This document shows, piece by piece, positions 11,781 to 23,100 of a DNA stretch of 64,000 nucleotides; positions within the stretch are counted from its first letter, which is position 1; each line of letters starts with the position of its first letter. This stretch comes from Rhizoctonia solani (taxonomy: Eukaryota > Basidiomycota > Agaricomycetes > Cantharellales > Ceratobasidiaceae), in assembly GCF_016906535.1 (NCBI RefSeq), contig NC_057374.1, positions 2,046,001 to 2,110,000 on the forward strand, written 5' to 3'. The position numbers and the translations under genes were made by a program. A model generated the notes under the pieces. That model ran no database searches and was not told the DNA's origin. It was given only the letters and a program-made list of their open reading frames with translations.

Positions 11781-13421
11781 TTTAGATCTTTTGCGTTTCA
11801 AAACAATCAGAAAAGATGCAAAAGCCTGTATGAATTTATTTATACTATTTTGAATCCGGAGCCTTTTGAGGCTAGTATAGCGAAAGAAACTTTGAATCAC
11901 AACCTTGCAAATCGATATCCTCGATTGTAAGATTCTTTTATCACCCACGCCGCTTTTTTTATTTGCCCCTTGCAGTACCAACACTTTCCAAGTTCCTGTG
12001 CGTTCAGCTCTTACACGGAACAATGACGGAAGGGCGCAGTTAAGCCCGTTGATATACGAGCTCTTCTCCCGTAGGTTTCCCGTGCTTATTGTGGCCCGAC
12101 CGTACAAGAACCGTATATCACAGGTGTGACTGACCGCGAGTTAAATCTGGAAGACCCGACCCTAAGAAGTCGCAGAAGCTATTTAGATCCCATCAAAGGG
12201 TGAAAACCCGAATCGGAGACCGGGGAGGAACGCGTACTCCAAAAAACTCGGATTTGGTTGATGCTGTTAGTTAGGTCGATATCTCAGGAGTGCAATTAAA
12301 TTCGAATGACTGTAGAGCCACTGGAGTTGTATAAAATTACCATGGGCTAATGCACTGTGTCATAGTGTAAGGAGCGTATTTCACGTGTACAAGCGAGAGG
12401 GCGCAGCAAGTAGCGCTACAGGATATGATCAACTTAAATAAGCCATAGTCTCGTCAAGACATTTAAGCCGCCTGAACGCTTATTCTGTCCAACCGGTATA
12501 TGAACAGATGCGCCGAATAGCTTGAAAAATTAACGGCGTCAATTTCTCCAGAACTGCATATAGGAGGTTTCTAGACCTCCTCCACGATAGTCTAACGGAT
12601 GTTTACTCAAGGGTGCAAAATATTCTTTAGTTCCGTTCATTCTCCTATCTTAATGTATCATTAATATCGTAGGAAAGGAATCTTAACGGGGAATTGAAGT
12701 CACTTCGGGAGCCAATGGAGCCACGAAAGCCAGAGCTTTTATCTGGAAGCCGAAGTTAAAGTTCAGCGTGCGCTATTGCCTTTATGTCTACAAGGCCCGG
12801 AAACTTGATTCCAGTTATGATAATGGCCCAGGCATTCCCGGACTGCCAGTACGGCGAACGCCGAGAGTACACATTTCCGGACACTAGAATTCGTCGATTA
12901 TATGAAGAGTACTGGCAAAACCCGACCGGTTCTTCCGTGGATTCGCCCCTGTCCGTGGTCGAGGTACGGATTTCCTATAATTTTGGGGTTCGCCGTGTAG
13001 AGAAGTTCAGTCTCTCCACAGTCATTGAATTATGCCCCTGATTTAGCGACACATAGTCTATCGATTCGAAATCCGTAACAAAGTGCTCTATGCAAATAAC
13101 ACGATCACTGAAGAATAATTTCATTCAAGACTAGATTTGAAATTCTCAAACAGCAGGCTAAGCGAGATGACAATATTGGCTCGAACCAGTTGGTCTCTCC
13201 CTTGCGTTAAGGTTCGAGGTTTGGATTCAATTGGACTCGGCTCAAGCGATTCCTCTGCCAGTCAATCAAATCGTCGTGTTGAGCAGATACAGTTCTGAGC
13301 GCTTAGCTGAGAAACCGCCAATATTTCAAATATGTAAATTGGTTTTAACATGTAGGCTACGCTAAGTCACGAATCCTCTGCACTCAAAAAGATGTGGTGA
13401 TAAACGTCTTTTCTATTCAAG

Positions 13422-13601
13422 ATGAATTGGATAAGTGCCCCCCAATGCGACTGCGCTTTGGACGATGAAACCTGCAATCATTGTCGATCCACTCGTTTCG
13501 ACACGATCCTGGGGCTTGCTCAGCAACGCAGACGCTTCGATTTGCGTACTATCAAACAGCGAACTCACTTATCGACCGTGTCGAATGAAGCAATACTATA
13601 G
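13422..13601 (+). CDS. Small Cys-rich open frame, hypothetical
   Basis: A 59-codon ATG-to-TAG frame. Its first half contains CDCALDDETCNHC, followed by a basic stretch (QQRRRFDLRTIKQR). There are four closely spaced Cys but no signal peptide. It may be chance. It is listed because the Cys spacing is non-random looking and the frame is isolated in a gene desert. I recognise no family. Confidence 0.15.
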   Translation: MNWISAPQCDCALDDETCNHCRSTRFDTILGLAQQRRRFDLRTIKQRTHLSTVSNEAIL

Positions 13602-14953
13602 AAGATAAAGTACAGCTAAAGTTGTTTCTGAATCGAAATAGTAAACAGTTATTACCGGAGCGGCCCTGGTACGAAGCACGGTATTGTCAAGGCATGATGC
13701 CAACAGCCGTGCATGCTAGGCCCCAGCTGTGGACCCTATTGGCTAAGAGCCCACGAGTCAACCACAAAGCCTGCGTTCCGTAGTGGGGTGGTTTATCGTA
13801 GCTCGAGACTGAGATGTCACTACGAACGTCAAGAACACAAAAAAGGTAAAAACTTCAATATATTACTGTATACACACGAGTTAGGATGTCACATCAAAAT
13901 CCGGGATTCATTAGGGGAGCCGCATTTGGGGCAGACCGTCTCTTGCGGAAGGGAGAAGGAAACAGCTCGTGCCGAAGAACGTCTGATGGCCAAAACGAGG
14001 TAGGAAGTTGGCGAAGATAGCATGTGCTTTTCGGAGCTTGAAGTGATAGGATTTGTGCCGAATAGTATAGTATAGTTGGAACGGGTCGGTCGGCACGCGC
14101 GTGTTCGAGTATGGCATACTGTGAACTTTGAGGCCGAGATTTCCTTGCACGCGTGTACCGTCTGAAAACCGTGTGCCAAGCGCAAGTAGCCAAGTGGGCG
14201 CGTGTCCAAGCTTGCTCGATAACAAGGTACTTGCGCGTTACTGGGGTACAGGGTGCGCTGCCGAGCAGCGAATGGGGTTACGGAGGAACAACACTGGGTT
14301 GCGGGCGGAGACTGATCTCGAACGAATGAGGTACCGAGTAGCCCTCGTCTCCCATTGGCGCTTGCGGCATTTGTTCTTTAGACGAATCGGGATATAGAGA
14401 TTAAGGCATGTTGTTACACTGCAGGTAGAGATGAAGAAGGGGCATGTGTGAACTCAAAAGGCCTAGAAGAAGTGACAGGGGGAGGAAGGGGTTGTGAGGC
14501 ACGGGGCCCAGTTGGTTTAGCTGGCCACGTTTGTACCACTGCAGCTCAGAAACCCACAGCTCGAAAACCAATGGGGTTAGGTGGGTGTGGCTGTAGCGAG
14601 CCCAGCAATATGGCCTATTGTTTCGCTATCGGTCGAACATGCGGACCAGGGCAAAAGGAAACCACCATAGCGTGTGCTTCACGCCGTGAAAAGACGCCGC
14701 CGATGTTCAGGAAGTTCGAGGGCCGTCATCGTAAACTTTGTTAACTTATTGCTGCAGCGTTGTTTGGGGGTCTCGTTCGGAGGTGCGGTGCGTTCGGCAA
14801 ATTCCCCCACTAGGAACAATCGGGACCTATCAGTACACACTACACGCTACACGCTACAGCGTATCTGCGATCAGAGTAATAGGTGGGGCCGATAGACAGT
14901 GGGGCAGAGAACCTTGGACGTGTGTTAACTAGATTTCCGCGTGTGGTAATCGC

Positions 14954-15300
14954 CTACGCATACTCACCAGACCCGAACATCGCCCACAGAAGCCTCGCTA
15001 TTGGGCAGGCAAAAATCACTCGAAAGTTGTTCAGTGTCCCCATGATCTTGCGTATCCCGCGTGCACGCTCCAAGGCCTGCTCTACAATATGGTCTGGAGT
15101 CTCCGGAGAGCGATACGCATCGATGAGAAGAGTGCCATCGCTGACTTCAGAAAGATGAAGGGGGCAGAAAGAGCCGCCTGTTGTGCATGAGTTGTACAAC
15201 CTTGCGCCGGTACTAGGCTTGCCCTTAAGTAGTACAAGACAACTGCAAGCTCTGCTGGTGGTTGTGGAGGGGTGATTGGGTCTTTGTAACGCAAATCTGC
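14954..15300 (-). pseudogene. Coding-like fragment of unknown family
   Basis: A minus-strand frame runs open for over 100 codons and reads like ordinary protein, including LKGKPSTGARLYNS, then LLIDAYRSPETPDHIVEQAL and an amphipathic ERARGIRKIMGTLNNF segment. A GT donor (GTGAGT) lies near 14970. I see no start codon with context and no matching downstream exons, so it may be a relic exon or an incompletely resolved gene. I cannot assign a family. Confidence 0.25.
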
Positions 15301-16657
15301 AACAACATTACTCGGGCGGAAACAACCCGGAACCCAGTGTCAGTAAGCGCTTCATACGTGTAAACACTATTCTACCTCACGATATCGCAACGGGGCTTTA
15401 CAAAATTGAGGTATATTTCTGACTTAGTACACTGCTCAGTGTAGACATATATGGGCGCATGAAGATCTTTTATCACCTTGGTCAAACCTGTTTTATTTGG
15501 GTATATGCTCATTTTTTCTAGTCTACGTGCCATTGGAAACGATATATCGGGACTTCTAGGCTCATACATCCAGCGTTATCCCGTTCTCCGATCTTGTCAT
15601 CCAAAGACCGTCATTCTAGCTGATTGTTGCGCGAAAGAAATGTTGGATGAAATGATAATGTGGCTGCTGTCTCGCCAAGGGCCAACTGGACAAACCGATA
15701 GGATAACTCTTCATCCTTCGCTAGTGAGTGAGCCACAACTTTGATATCTCTGGTATACAATACCATCTAGACGGCTACCAAACCAGTGCGTTTCGGTGTT
15801 ACGCCTATAATGAGAATCGAATATCAAACGATAGGCCCTGGACTAGGGTGGTCGCCATGTGGTAGAGTGTTCGCCCGATAGCTGGCTGGGATGCATCTCA
15901 CCGGTCTGGGAGGGTAATAAGTAACTAATAGGTGGAGGCCTGATTTTCCACTTTGAGAGACACAGTTTATTCAGTATCGGATATGATGCATATCTTATGA
16001 AGCCCTCCATGTCTGACATGATTCTTTGTGTAGGCTTGCAGAGAACCAAACACGTAAGCACCCTTACAGTAATTATACTAGTTAGTATCCAAATCTGTAT
16101 CAGGGTGCAGTAATGATGATAAGTATGCTTCATGTACTCTCCATTGATCCTGATCGACTGATAAGGTACTTTTGCTGGACAATCAAATGTTCGTCCTGCC
16201 AACATTATGCCCCAGCCCAAGACCTTCGCCAACCGTATACAGCTGATTATGTCAGTGTAGCCGGCGGCCGGTCAACGTTCAAAACCATCGCCACGCCGCG
16301 GAGATAAGAACATAAAATCCGAACAACGTGCAACGCCACTCAACATTCCAAACATGAACTGAACTCGCTAGATTACCAATCTCCGGACGGATTACAAAAC
16401 AGACCGATGCTCCAGGATACAAACTAACATAATTTACTAAGTTATAGTCTTGGGGATCATGGCCTGTCAAATCTACCCGTTATACTGCTTTTGAGGGTCA
16501 TATAACCCGAATAAATGCCCCATTCCGGCGACTATAGCTGAGTCTTGCAAAATGGCTCGGACCGAGCGTGATAGCGTCATGTCTGACTAAAGCCGTTAAC
16601 ATCGTTCCTACATGTCAACCACTGTAAATCAGTGCAAGATAGTAATAATAGCGGTAC

Positions 16658-18967
16658 CTACAATGAAGATCGTAATTGCACAAGATCCGCAACCATGGAT
16701 TCTGCACAAGGCCAGACACGCAGGCCTTTCAAGCAAATTTCGATTCCGTCTTCTGGTAAACGTTCTAATATCGATGCACGGCCGCACATGTACATCGCCT
16801 ATGCCCAAAATTCACCTTGATGACTCAACAACAGACCCTTGTAAAACAAACCTTGAGCAAGTTGCGAGGAAAGTACTGCAATCCAAATTGAGCGTCAAAG
16901 GCTTCAAAAAGCTCAACCAATTTCACGAGCGCAAGGTTCATGGACAGGTTGGGCTCAGTGGCCGAATCTGGAAGATATAACCGCAAAATGGACCACCAGT
17001 AGTGGATGTGCAAGGCCAAGATTGGTGGAGGAGTGAACGCGTCAGATTGGTGAAAGTGCAAATTGGCCGGAAGCGCGTTGAACCAAGTTTCAAGCTGTGT
17101 TCTGAGCTTACAAGTGAGTGTAAATTCAAGACGGAAGTTACGGGATGGCGCACTGAATCTCGTTGGGAGTTAAACCATTACGGGATCTACATTCGATCGT
17201 ACTGCTTCAGTCCAACTCAAGAGGTAGGGATATCTACATACGCAGTTGGGATAGTATTGGTAATCAGCATCAGACTCGTGCACTTGATGAAACATTCGAT
17301 AGCGATGCGAGGGTAATCAACGTGATCGAACAGGTGCGTGGCAGACATTTCAGATAGAGGCTGGGCCGAAAGTTCGTAGGCGATGGGTAATGTGACCAGT
17401 CCATTGGGTGTGGGCATTTCGCTCGGCCTGCGCATCTCTTGCGCCTAATCGGGATCGAAAATGATTGAATAGGGTTCGACGACCTTCTATTGGCGAATGA
17501 GCTCTTACCACAAAACTCTCTAGCGACAAGCGGACGTATGTTTCGGTCAGCTTGGAGCATCAAACATAAACACATCAATATATCTACCCTGGACAAAAGC
17601 GGACCAACAATACCAGTTACGAAGCTGGGAGGCGGTTCCTACAATTGAGATGATTAGACTGTGGGCCTAACTCGGCCGAACAAATTCCAGGCGCCAATTT
17701 TCCAGAAATCGCTCACCTGCCCGGGCGGCACGCATACTCATTCCTAGAAACGCAAATTAGCTCCAGAGGCAGATAGAGAGTTCCAAGCCTACCAGTGTAC
17801 ATATATCCTGTATTCCTTTCGCCTATGCCAAAGTGATATTCGGACAATAAGATCAGGGAAAGAATCAAACTCGGATTCGGTCGGTTAAACTCTTGATCTA
17901 GCCACTGTTTGGCGTGTGTCGCGAACTTTTCGCGGGTGCTTGGTTGCCGAATGTGGGGATTTTCTGACATTGAAGATGCAAATGCTAGGACAGAGCAATG
18001 CAAGATCGGGCTATAATGTGGTAGTTGATCCGGTGTACAAGCGGAAGAAGGGCTCAGGTACTCCAACATATCGTGCAAAAATGAGTCAGGAAGCATGCCA
18101 AAAAGCCACGCAGCACCATAGCTGAAATAACGATGTAGGAGAGTGTCATGTTCGCGCCTTGAGAACTGGATAGTATCCAAGTTGGGCAGATAGCGGTTCC
18201 ATTCGCATTTCAGCGAAGCCTGATGCTCGGGCGACTGTTCATTGTGAGATAGCGAGGTGTCGAGGTGGAAGATGTACTGGTATTTGAGAGCTGAAGTAGC
18301 CATGGAACACTCTGAGGTCGGGTTTCCGGGGCTACCAATCAGTTCTATATGTAGAATGGGGTGGGGCTCGTCGGGGCTGGACTGTGATGATAAAGTGGTA
18401 GGGTTGGTCTGAGGGCGAACCCTGCTGAATCAACATGCGGGACATATGGAGCAACGGGAGTGATCTGACCTGGTCTGGAGACAGGCTCTCGACTGGAACA
18501 TGGCTTGTATGAACATGTGATAGACTTTCAGATGGAGCAACAGGTTGCGGATAAACAAGCGGAAATTCTGCATCCGGGCCTGCGCCAGAACTAGAACTGG
18601 AAGGAACTATCCGGGTGTCTGCTTGTTTTAGTTGACTGATCTCGGCCTCTAGCTGATGAGCCTTGGCTCGCAAAGCTTTCACAAGTTGCTTTGTTACCGG
18701 ACGCTCCCCCTCGGCCTCGGGCGTCCACGTGCACTAGAGCAGATCAGCGAGGAGTGCAAGACGGTAGGATGATTCATTTACCTCGTATCCCTAGTACAAC
18801 TTTAGAAGAGTGAACATATTCGCCACATCGAAACTCACAGCTACTGCACACGGCTGACAGATCGGGTAATCACCGTCACACTTGCACTTACGCCGTCTAC
18901 AGGTGTTGCAAGCACGCGCTGCATACTTGCTACGACGACGGGAAGGTCCTGCTTCCGACCTGGACAT
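16658..18967 (-). CDS. Zn2Cys6 transcription factor, tandem paralogue 2
   Basis: Same design as paralogue 1. Exon 1 (18839-18967, 43 codons) gives CNTCRRRKCKCDGDYPICQPC. The 9-nt exon (18782-18790) gives Gly-Tyr-Glu. Exon 3 starts with the sixth Cys (CTW), then a linker helix (LVKALRAKAHQLEAEISQLK). The regulatory domain has QYIFHLDTS, WNRYLPNLD, HCSVLAFASSMSENP, KQWLDQEFN and TGYMYTG. Small exons follow for MSMRAARA, NWYCWSAFVQ and REFCG, then MRRPSEMPTP. C-terminal exons encode LALHIHYWWSILRLYLP and LQYFPRNLLK, ending at 16658. Compared with its paralogues it has lost residues before LVKLVELFEAFD (the K-M-C-x-R-A block) and in the last exon (about 15 residues after the ILER motif), apparently in frame. 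It may be a drifting or specialised copy. I see no stop in the assigned exons. Confidence 0.82.
18782..18790 (-). other. 9-nt micro-exon (Gly-Tyr-Glu) of paralogue 2
   Basis: GGATACGAG lies between two short GT-AG introns (the upstream one is 18791-18838) at the position equivalent to the other paralogues. His is replaced by Tyr. The sixth Cys codon opens the next exon. Confidence 0.8.
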
Positions 18968-19228
18968 AATGCAGGCGGGGATGTTGGCAAAACCCAACGC
19001 ACCACTTTTCGTCAGCTTTATAGACTCATAAGCGTGTCCACACTTGGGTCACATTGGAATACACATCGAGGCTTTCCCCGTAGTAATCGCGAACGCAAGG
19101 TAGCAAAAGGCAAGGATTGAGCCGAAGCGTCACTTCTACTGTTATTGGGAGTCGAGAAAGAGCAGTGATGGCTGGTCCGTGCCCTGAGGCGAGCCACATG
19201 GCGACAAATACAGTACTGGGCAATTGCA
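18968..19228. other. Upstream region of paralogue 2
   Basis: Non-coding sequence leading to the inverted-repeat element. At 19219-19252 GGCAATTGC and GCAATTGCC form a small hairpin that straddles the left end of the element. Confidence 0.4.
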
Positions 19229-19364
19229 TAAGGTTGACGACAGCAATTGCCCACCACCTAACCCGCGGATGTGCGCTTTTACTTGGCGCCGAGGCAAAAA
19301 TTCACAATGAATGCCTATTTTCTCGCCAACTAGAGCGAATTCAAACAAAAGACGTGGTAAAGTT
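19229..19364 (+). repeat. Left terminal inverted repeat
   Basis: This 136-bp arm matches the reverse complement of 20021-20156. It ends inward at CGTGGTAAAGTT. Confidence 0.8.
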
Positions 19365-19597
19365 ACGCGAAATTTGTGTAGCAGCATACGTATCTAGTTT
19401 ATATCCCGTTGGTGCCATTTTTTATCGCTCTGCATCCAAAATATGACCGTGCTCGACGGTCTACACGTGATGAGGAACGACTGTCGCTATTCGCGACCAC
19501 TCGCAATTGTGTCAAGATGGATTCCTTAGCTCATCTGCAGGCTTCGGGGTCCGTGTTGTCAATATATAAACGCTCAAATTAGTTCTAAGTGAAGGAT

Positions 19598-19972
19598 TTA
19601 ACCAGTATATGCATTATCTTGCGTATGTACATGTCCTAGGGCGATCTGCTTGTATGGAATGTGACCTGGCGTCTGGCGATGGCTTCGGAACGCTTTGGTT
19701 GCCCATTCTATTGCCATTTCGCCGTTGTTACCATTAAACATACCACTCTCCGAGCAATCCCAATCTGCCTCTTTTTTCGAAGTTTTGTCTTGCTGGGAGG
19801 CATTGTTTTGATTACCAGATGGGGTGCAAAAGGACCACAGAGTCCATTGCTGAACTAAAGAATCCACTATGACCGAATTACAAGTGCTTGCGAGCAAGGA
19901 CCGTTGGTTTCTTGTCACGTGTAGACCACCAAACCCAGTTGTATTTTCGATGCACGGTTCTGTACGATACAT
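19598..19972 (-). CDS. Open frame inside the inverted-repeat element, hypothetical
   Basis: About 124 codons from an ATG at 19972, filling much of the element's interior. The product is hydrophilic (KTSKKEADWDCSESGMFNG near the middle) with no DDE-type or other domain I recognise. It may be chance, a captured host exon, or an accessory frame. It is far too short for a transposase. Confidence 0.2.
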   Translation of the reverse strand: MYRTEPCIENTTGFGGLHVTRNQRSLLASTCNSVIVDSLVQQWTLWSFCTPSGNQNNASQQDKTSKKEADWDCSESGMFNGNNGEMAIEWATKAFRSHRQTPGHIPYKQIALGHVHTQDNAYTG

Positions 19973-20020
19973 ATGATGCAATTTAACTCGTATCTTTACT
20001 CTTTAATTAAGTTTTTGAAC

Positions 20021-20156
20021 AACTTTACCACGTTTTTTGTTCAAATTCGCTTTAGTTGGCGAGAAAATAGGCATTCATTGTGAATTTTTGCCTCGGCGCC
20101 AAGTAAAAGCGCACATCCGCGGGTTAGGTGGTGGGCGATTGCTGTCGTCCACCTTA
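20021..20156 (-). repeat. Right terminal inverted repeat
   Basis: This 136-bp arm starts AACTTTACCACG and ends ACCTTA. It is the inverse of the left arm with a handful of substitutions (for example CAATTG in the left arm versus CAATCG in the reverse of the right arm). Confidence 0.8.
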
Positions 20157-23100
20157 CCAGCCATCTAACCGCTTTGTACCCCACTCAGACTAGGCGCTTC
20201 CAGGGCGCAACAATATAGACTCGTCACTTTTACGTTTATTCTTATTGTTCACTGCGTACTCCCAGTTCTAAATTATACTATAGGCAGGATTCCAATTACT
20301 CCATTGCTTCACTGTATGCGAGGCCAGACTCAAAGGTCTAGACAGAAGGCTTATGAGTCCAGCAGTACTCTTCCACATCACTCGCTAATCCAAGCCTCAT
20401 ATGCTACTCTACACTTTATCTGCCCATCATCAACCTAAAAGTGAAATCGCAGAGAGATCCGCCGTTTGAAGCGCAACATCGCGTGGCGGATTGCACTTAA
20501 TGTTTTAAGGACTTACAACGCAATTTGTCTTATTCCATTGACCAGAGCCCGATCCCGTTGGGATGAATGTATCATACATATAGATTATCTTGATCCGCTA
20601 TCTAACGAAAGCATGCAGCCGAGCTCAGTCCATATCCTATTGGCCTATTTGAATCTACCATTAATCGTCTTCCCCGTGGCATGGACGTGCACAACATCCT
20701 ATTATCACCGGTCAATCCCGAGCGAGAAAAAAGGGCTAAATACCTACGGATCGATAAAATTCGGTAACATAGACACCCTACTCACCCACGTACCTAGACT
20801 AACGTAATCGAGGTACCATCTCGAACGCTATCGGCGCACCACACGTCCGTAGACCATAAGTTCGACTTGACCACCGGCACAACCGCGATTTACTCTTTTG
20901 ATGCATGGCCGAGGAACTTTAGACTTTTCTTCGCGATTACGGAGATCGACAGAGGCCCCAGCTGAATCTGAGCACCCCCGCTCCCCTTTCACGCGCCTTA
21001 TTAGCATAATCCAGGTCTCCAGAAGCAGCCAGAAACACAGGGGAGGAAGATCTGACAAGAAAAATTCCAAGTTGGTTCAGCACCAATGATTTAACACTCA
21101 CTCATGCAAGCAAGACACCCTTGACCGCACTTTCGTAACTTGACATATTTATCCGTAAGTGGAGCCGGACCCTTGTGTGACCATGGCAATGAAGTGAGGC
21201 GCCACGAGGGTGGAGCCATAAATATCCGGAACATCGGCCGGCTGTATTGGTGGCGACGGCTTCGGCACTCCGGGACCGAGTCATGATTAGTAAGCAGTAA
21301 GCCGACCCGGTAGAATTAGTAAGCGCATGTAGCCTGGTGTCAAGCAGCAAGATAGAACCATTAGTTGTCTGAACACCATCCAACAGCGAGTGCGCTTGGA
21401 TAAGCGAGGCATTTCCATACGGGGCTAGGAGTGGATCACCGTAATATTCACTCGCATTCGCCAGAGTTTGGGGTAGTTTGATGGGGTTCGCAGTTCACAC
21501 CAGGAATGTATGGTGAGGAGACACAATGTAGGGGGAGTCCCTCGGGATACTCCATGTGTAGGTAGATCAATTTAGGACTAGTCTCCGAGAATTCAGGTGT
21601 CCATGAAGCCCAGAGATTAGGTTTTGCGGTCAATCTGAAGGTGGATCATGTCGCTCTGTGTGGGTCTCCGGCCATGGATAATCCGTTCCGAGTTGTTGTG
21701 GGTATCCCTAGTCTCGATTAAGGCCAATCTTCAATAGAACAAGTAATCTAAAATTGAAATCTTTTTGCAGAGGGGCTTCGGGATCATTCACAGCCCGAAG
21801 GCAGGGCCAAAAAAGCCATGTCACAACCGTCAATTGGGTCACGGTACCTTCTCATAGCCAAAAATGGTTGCTGCTTACATTTATTTAAATGGATGAAACG
21901 CACTCACAGTTTTACTACGAGCGATTGCAGAATCATCGCGGAGGTTCCTTGAAGATGTACGTATATTCTCGCAATTTGCAGTCCGATCACGCAAAAATAT
22001 TGGTTCGCTTCGGTCCTGCTGCCGCTGAGTACCACCTGTAGAAATCGATTAATAATACCCCAAAGAAGCGTGTCCAGGGAGTATAAAGGAGAGAGAGTAT
22101 TCAGTGGGGCCTAAATTATAAGACAAGAGAGCCGTCGCATCGGGGCTAGCTATAGAAACCCCTACAATCGGACCGATCCATGTGAGTTTATTAAAGACAG
22201 GGGGCATCTGACAATTTGTTCTGGGGGTCAAGGGGAGTGGTTCAAGGGCTATCATTCTGCTTCCTAAAAGAGGAGAACTGAAGTGACATACCTCCAACCG
22301 GCTTTTGTGGCACCTGAGGTTAATCGTTCAGGATAGTTTCTCCTGAGAAAAGACGCGCGTTCTTTTAGGAATAAGGGCACGTAGTAAACCTCCGAATCAA
22401 ACCAACTCACAATGCGACTGAGAGTAGTGAGAGGTTTTGAACTTGGCGGGTTATCAGATTGAGCTGGAGTCCTCTCTGGTCGAGTTGATTCTTATGCATG
22501 AAATGATCTTTAGAATTGGGTAACAAGCCGCGAAAACGTGGCCAGTCGCGGAGGACCGACCGGATTTTACAACATACTATCAGCTAAGATCATACAGGGC
22601 AAAAATTAAGGCGAGACTGACCTCATGGTTGTACAGTACTACAAAAAAAGATTTGTCGAACTTGCCCAATCATGTGTAGACCTCAGTGCCGTTCGTTCAA
22701 GTTCCACACTGACTGCGATCGCAATCACAGTCTTGCTGAAAGATCCAACTCCCGATCGTGCGAGAATTCGAACTTTCGAATTGAGAAAGGCTGAAGGGCT
22801 AAAAGACACCAACATAGTGGACCCACAGGCTTCCACACGTATATGTATAAGATGTCTGTCACATTGAGGACGTATGCCCATTCGAGCAGAGGTTAAGAGT
22901 ACATATGAGTGAACGAACACAAATGTCGCCCAAGGAAAATGCCAGGGAAAACGGTAGCGTAGAGAAGAAGGAAAAAGAAAAAGAGCACAGTCCTCTGGTT
23001 GATTTTAGCTTGGTGCGTAGACTGTACTGCTTCGGAAACAAACCTCATTGAGAGTCAGGTGGTGTGGATAATCGGGTGCTGTAGTCATGGCCACTGAAGT

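Larger units (their letters stand above)
10009..16657. other. 6.6-kb gene-poor spacer between paralogues 1 and 2
   Basis: I see no complete gene. The spacer contains the inverted MITE-like pair (11488-11780), a Cys-rich 59-codon open frame at 13422-13601 (weak), and a coding-like minus-strand fragment at about 14960-15300. A short hairpin (ggaggt-loop-acctcc) sits near 12563. The rest looks unstructured, with frames broken every few dozen codons. Confidence 0.5.
19229..20156. mobile_element. 928-bp element with 136-bp terminal inverted repeats
   Basis: The left arm (19229-19364) and right arm (20021-20156) are inverse copies of equal length with few mismatches. The ends read TAAGGT...ACCTTA, followed inward by GACGACAGCAAT, CCCACCACCTAACC and a shared block containing GCGCCGAGGCAAAAATTC. 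The 656-bp centre is unrelated to the arms. The size and long arms fit a non-autonomous DNA transposon. TA at each outer edge is consistent with a TA target site, though no longer flanking duplication is visible. The arms are still well preserved, which suggests recent activity compared with the surrounding sequence. Confidence 0.8.
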
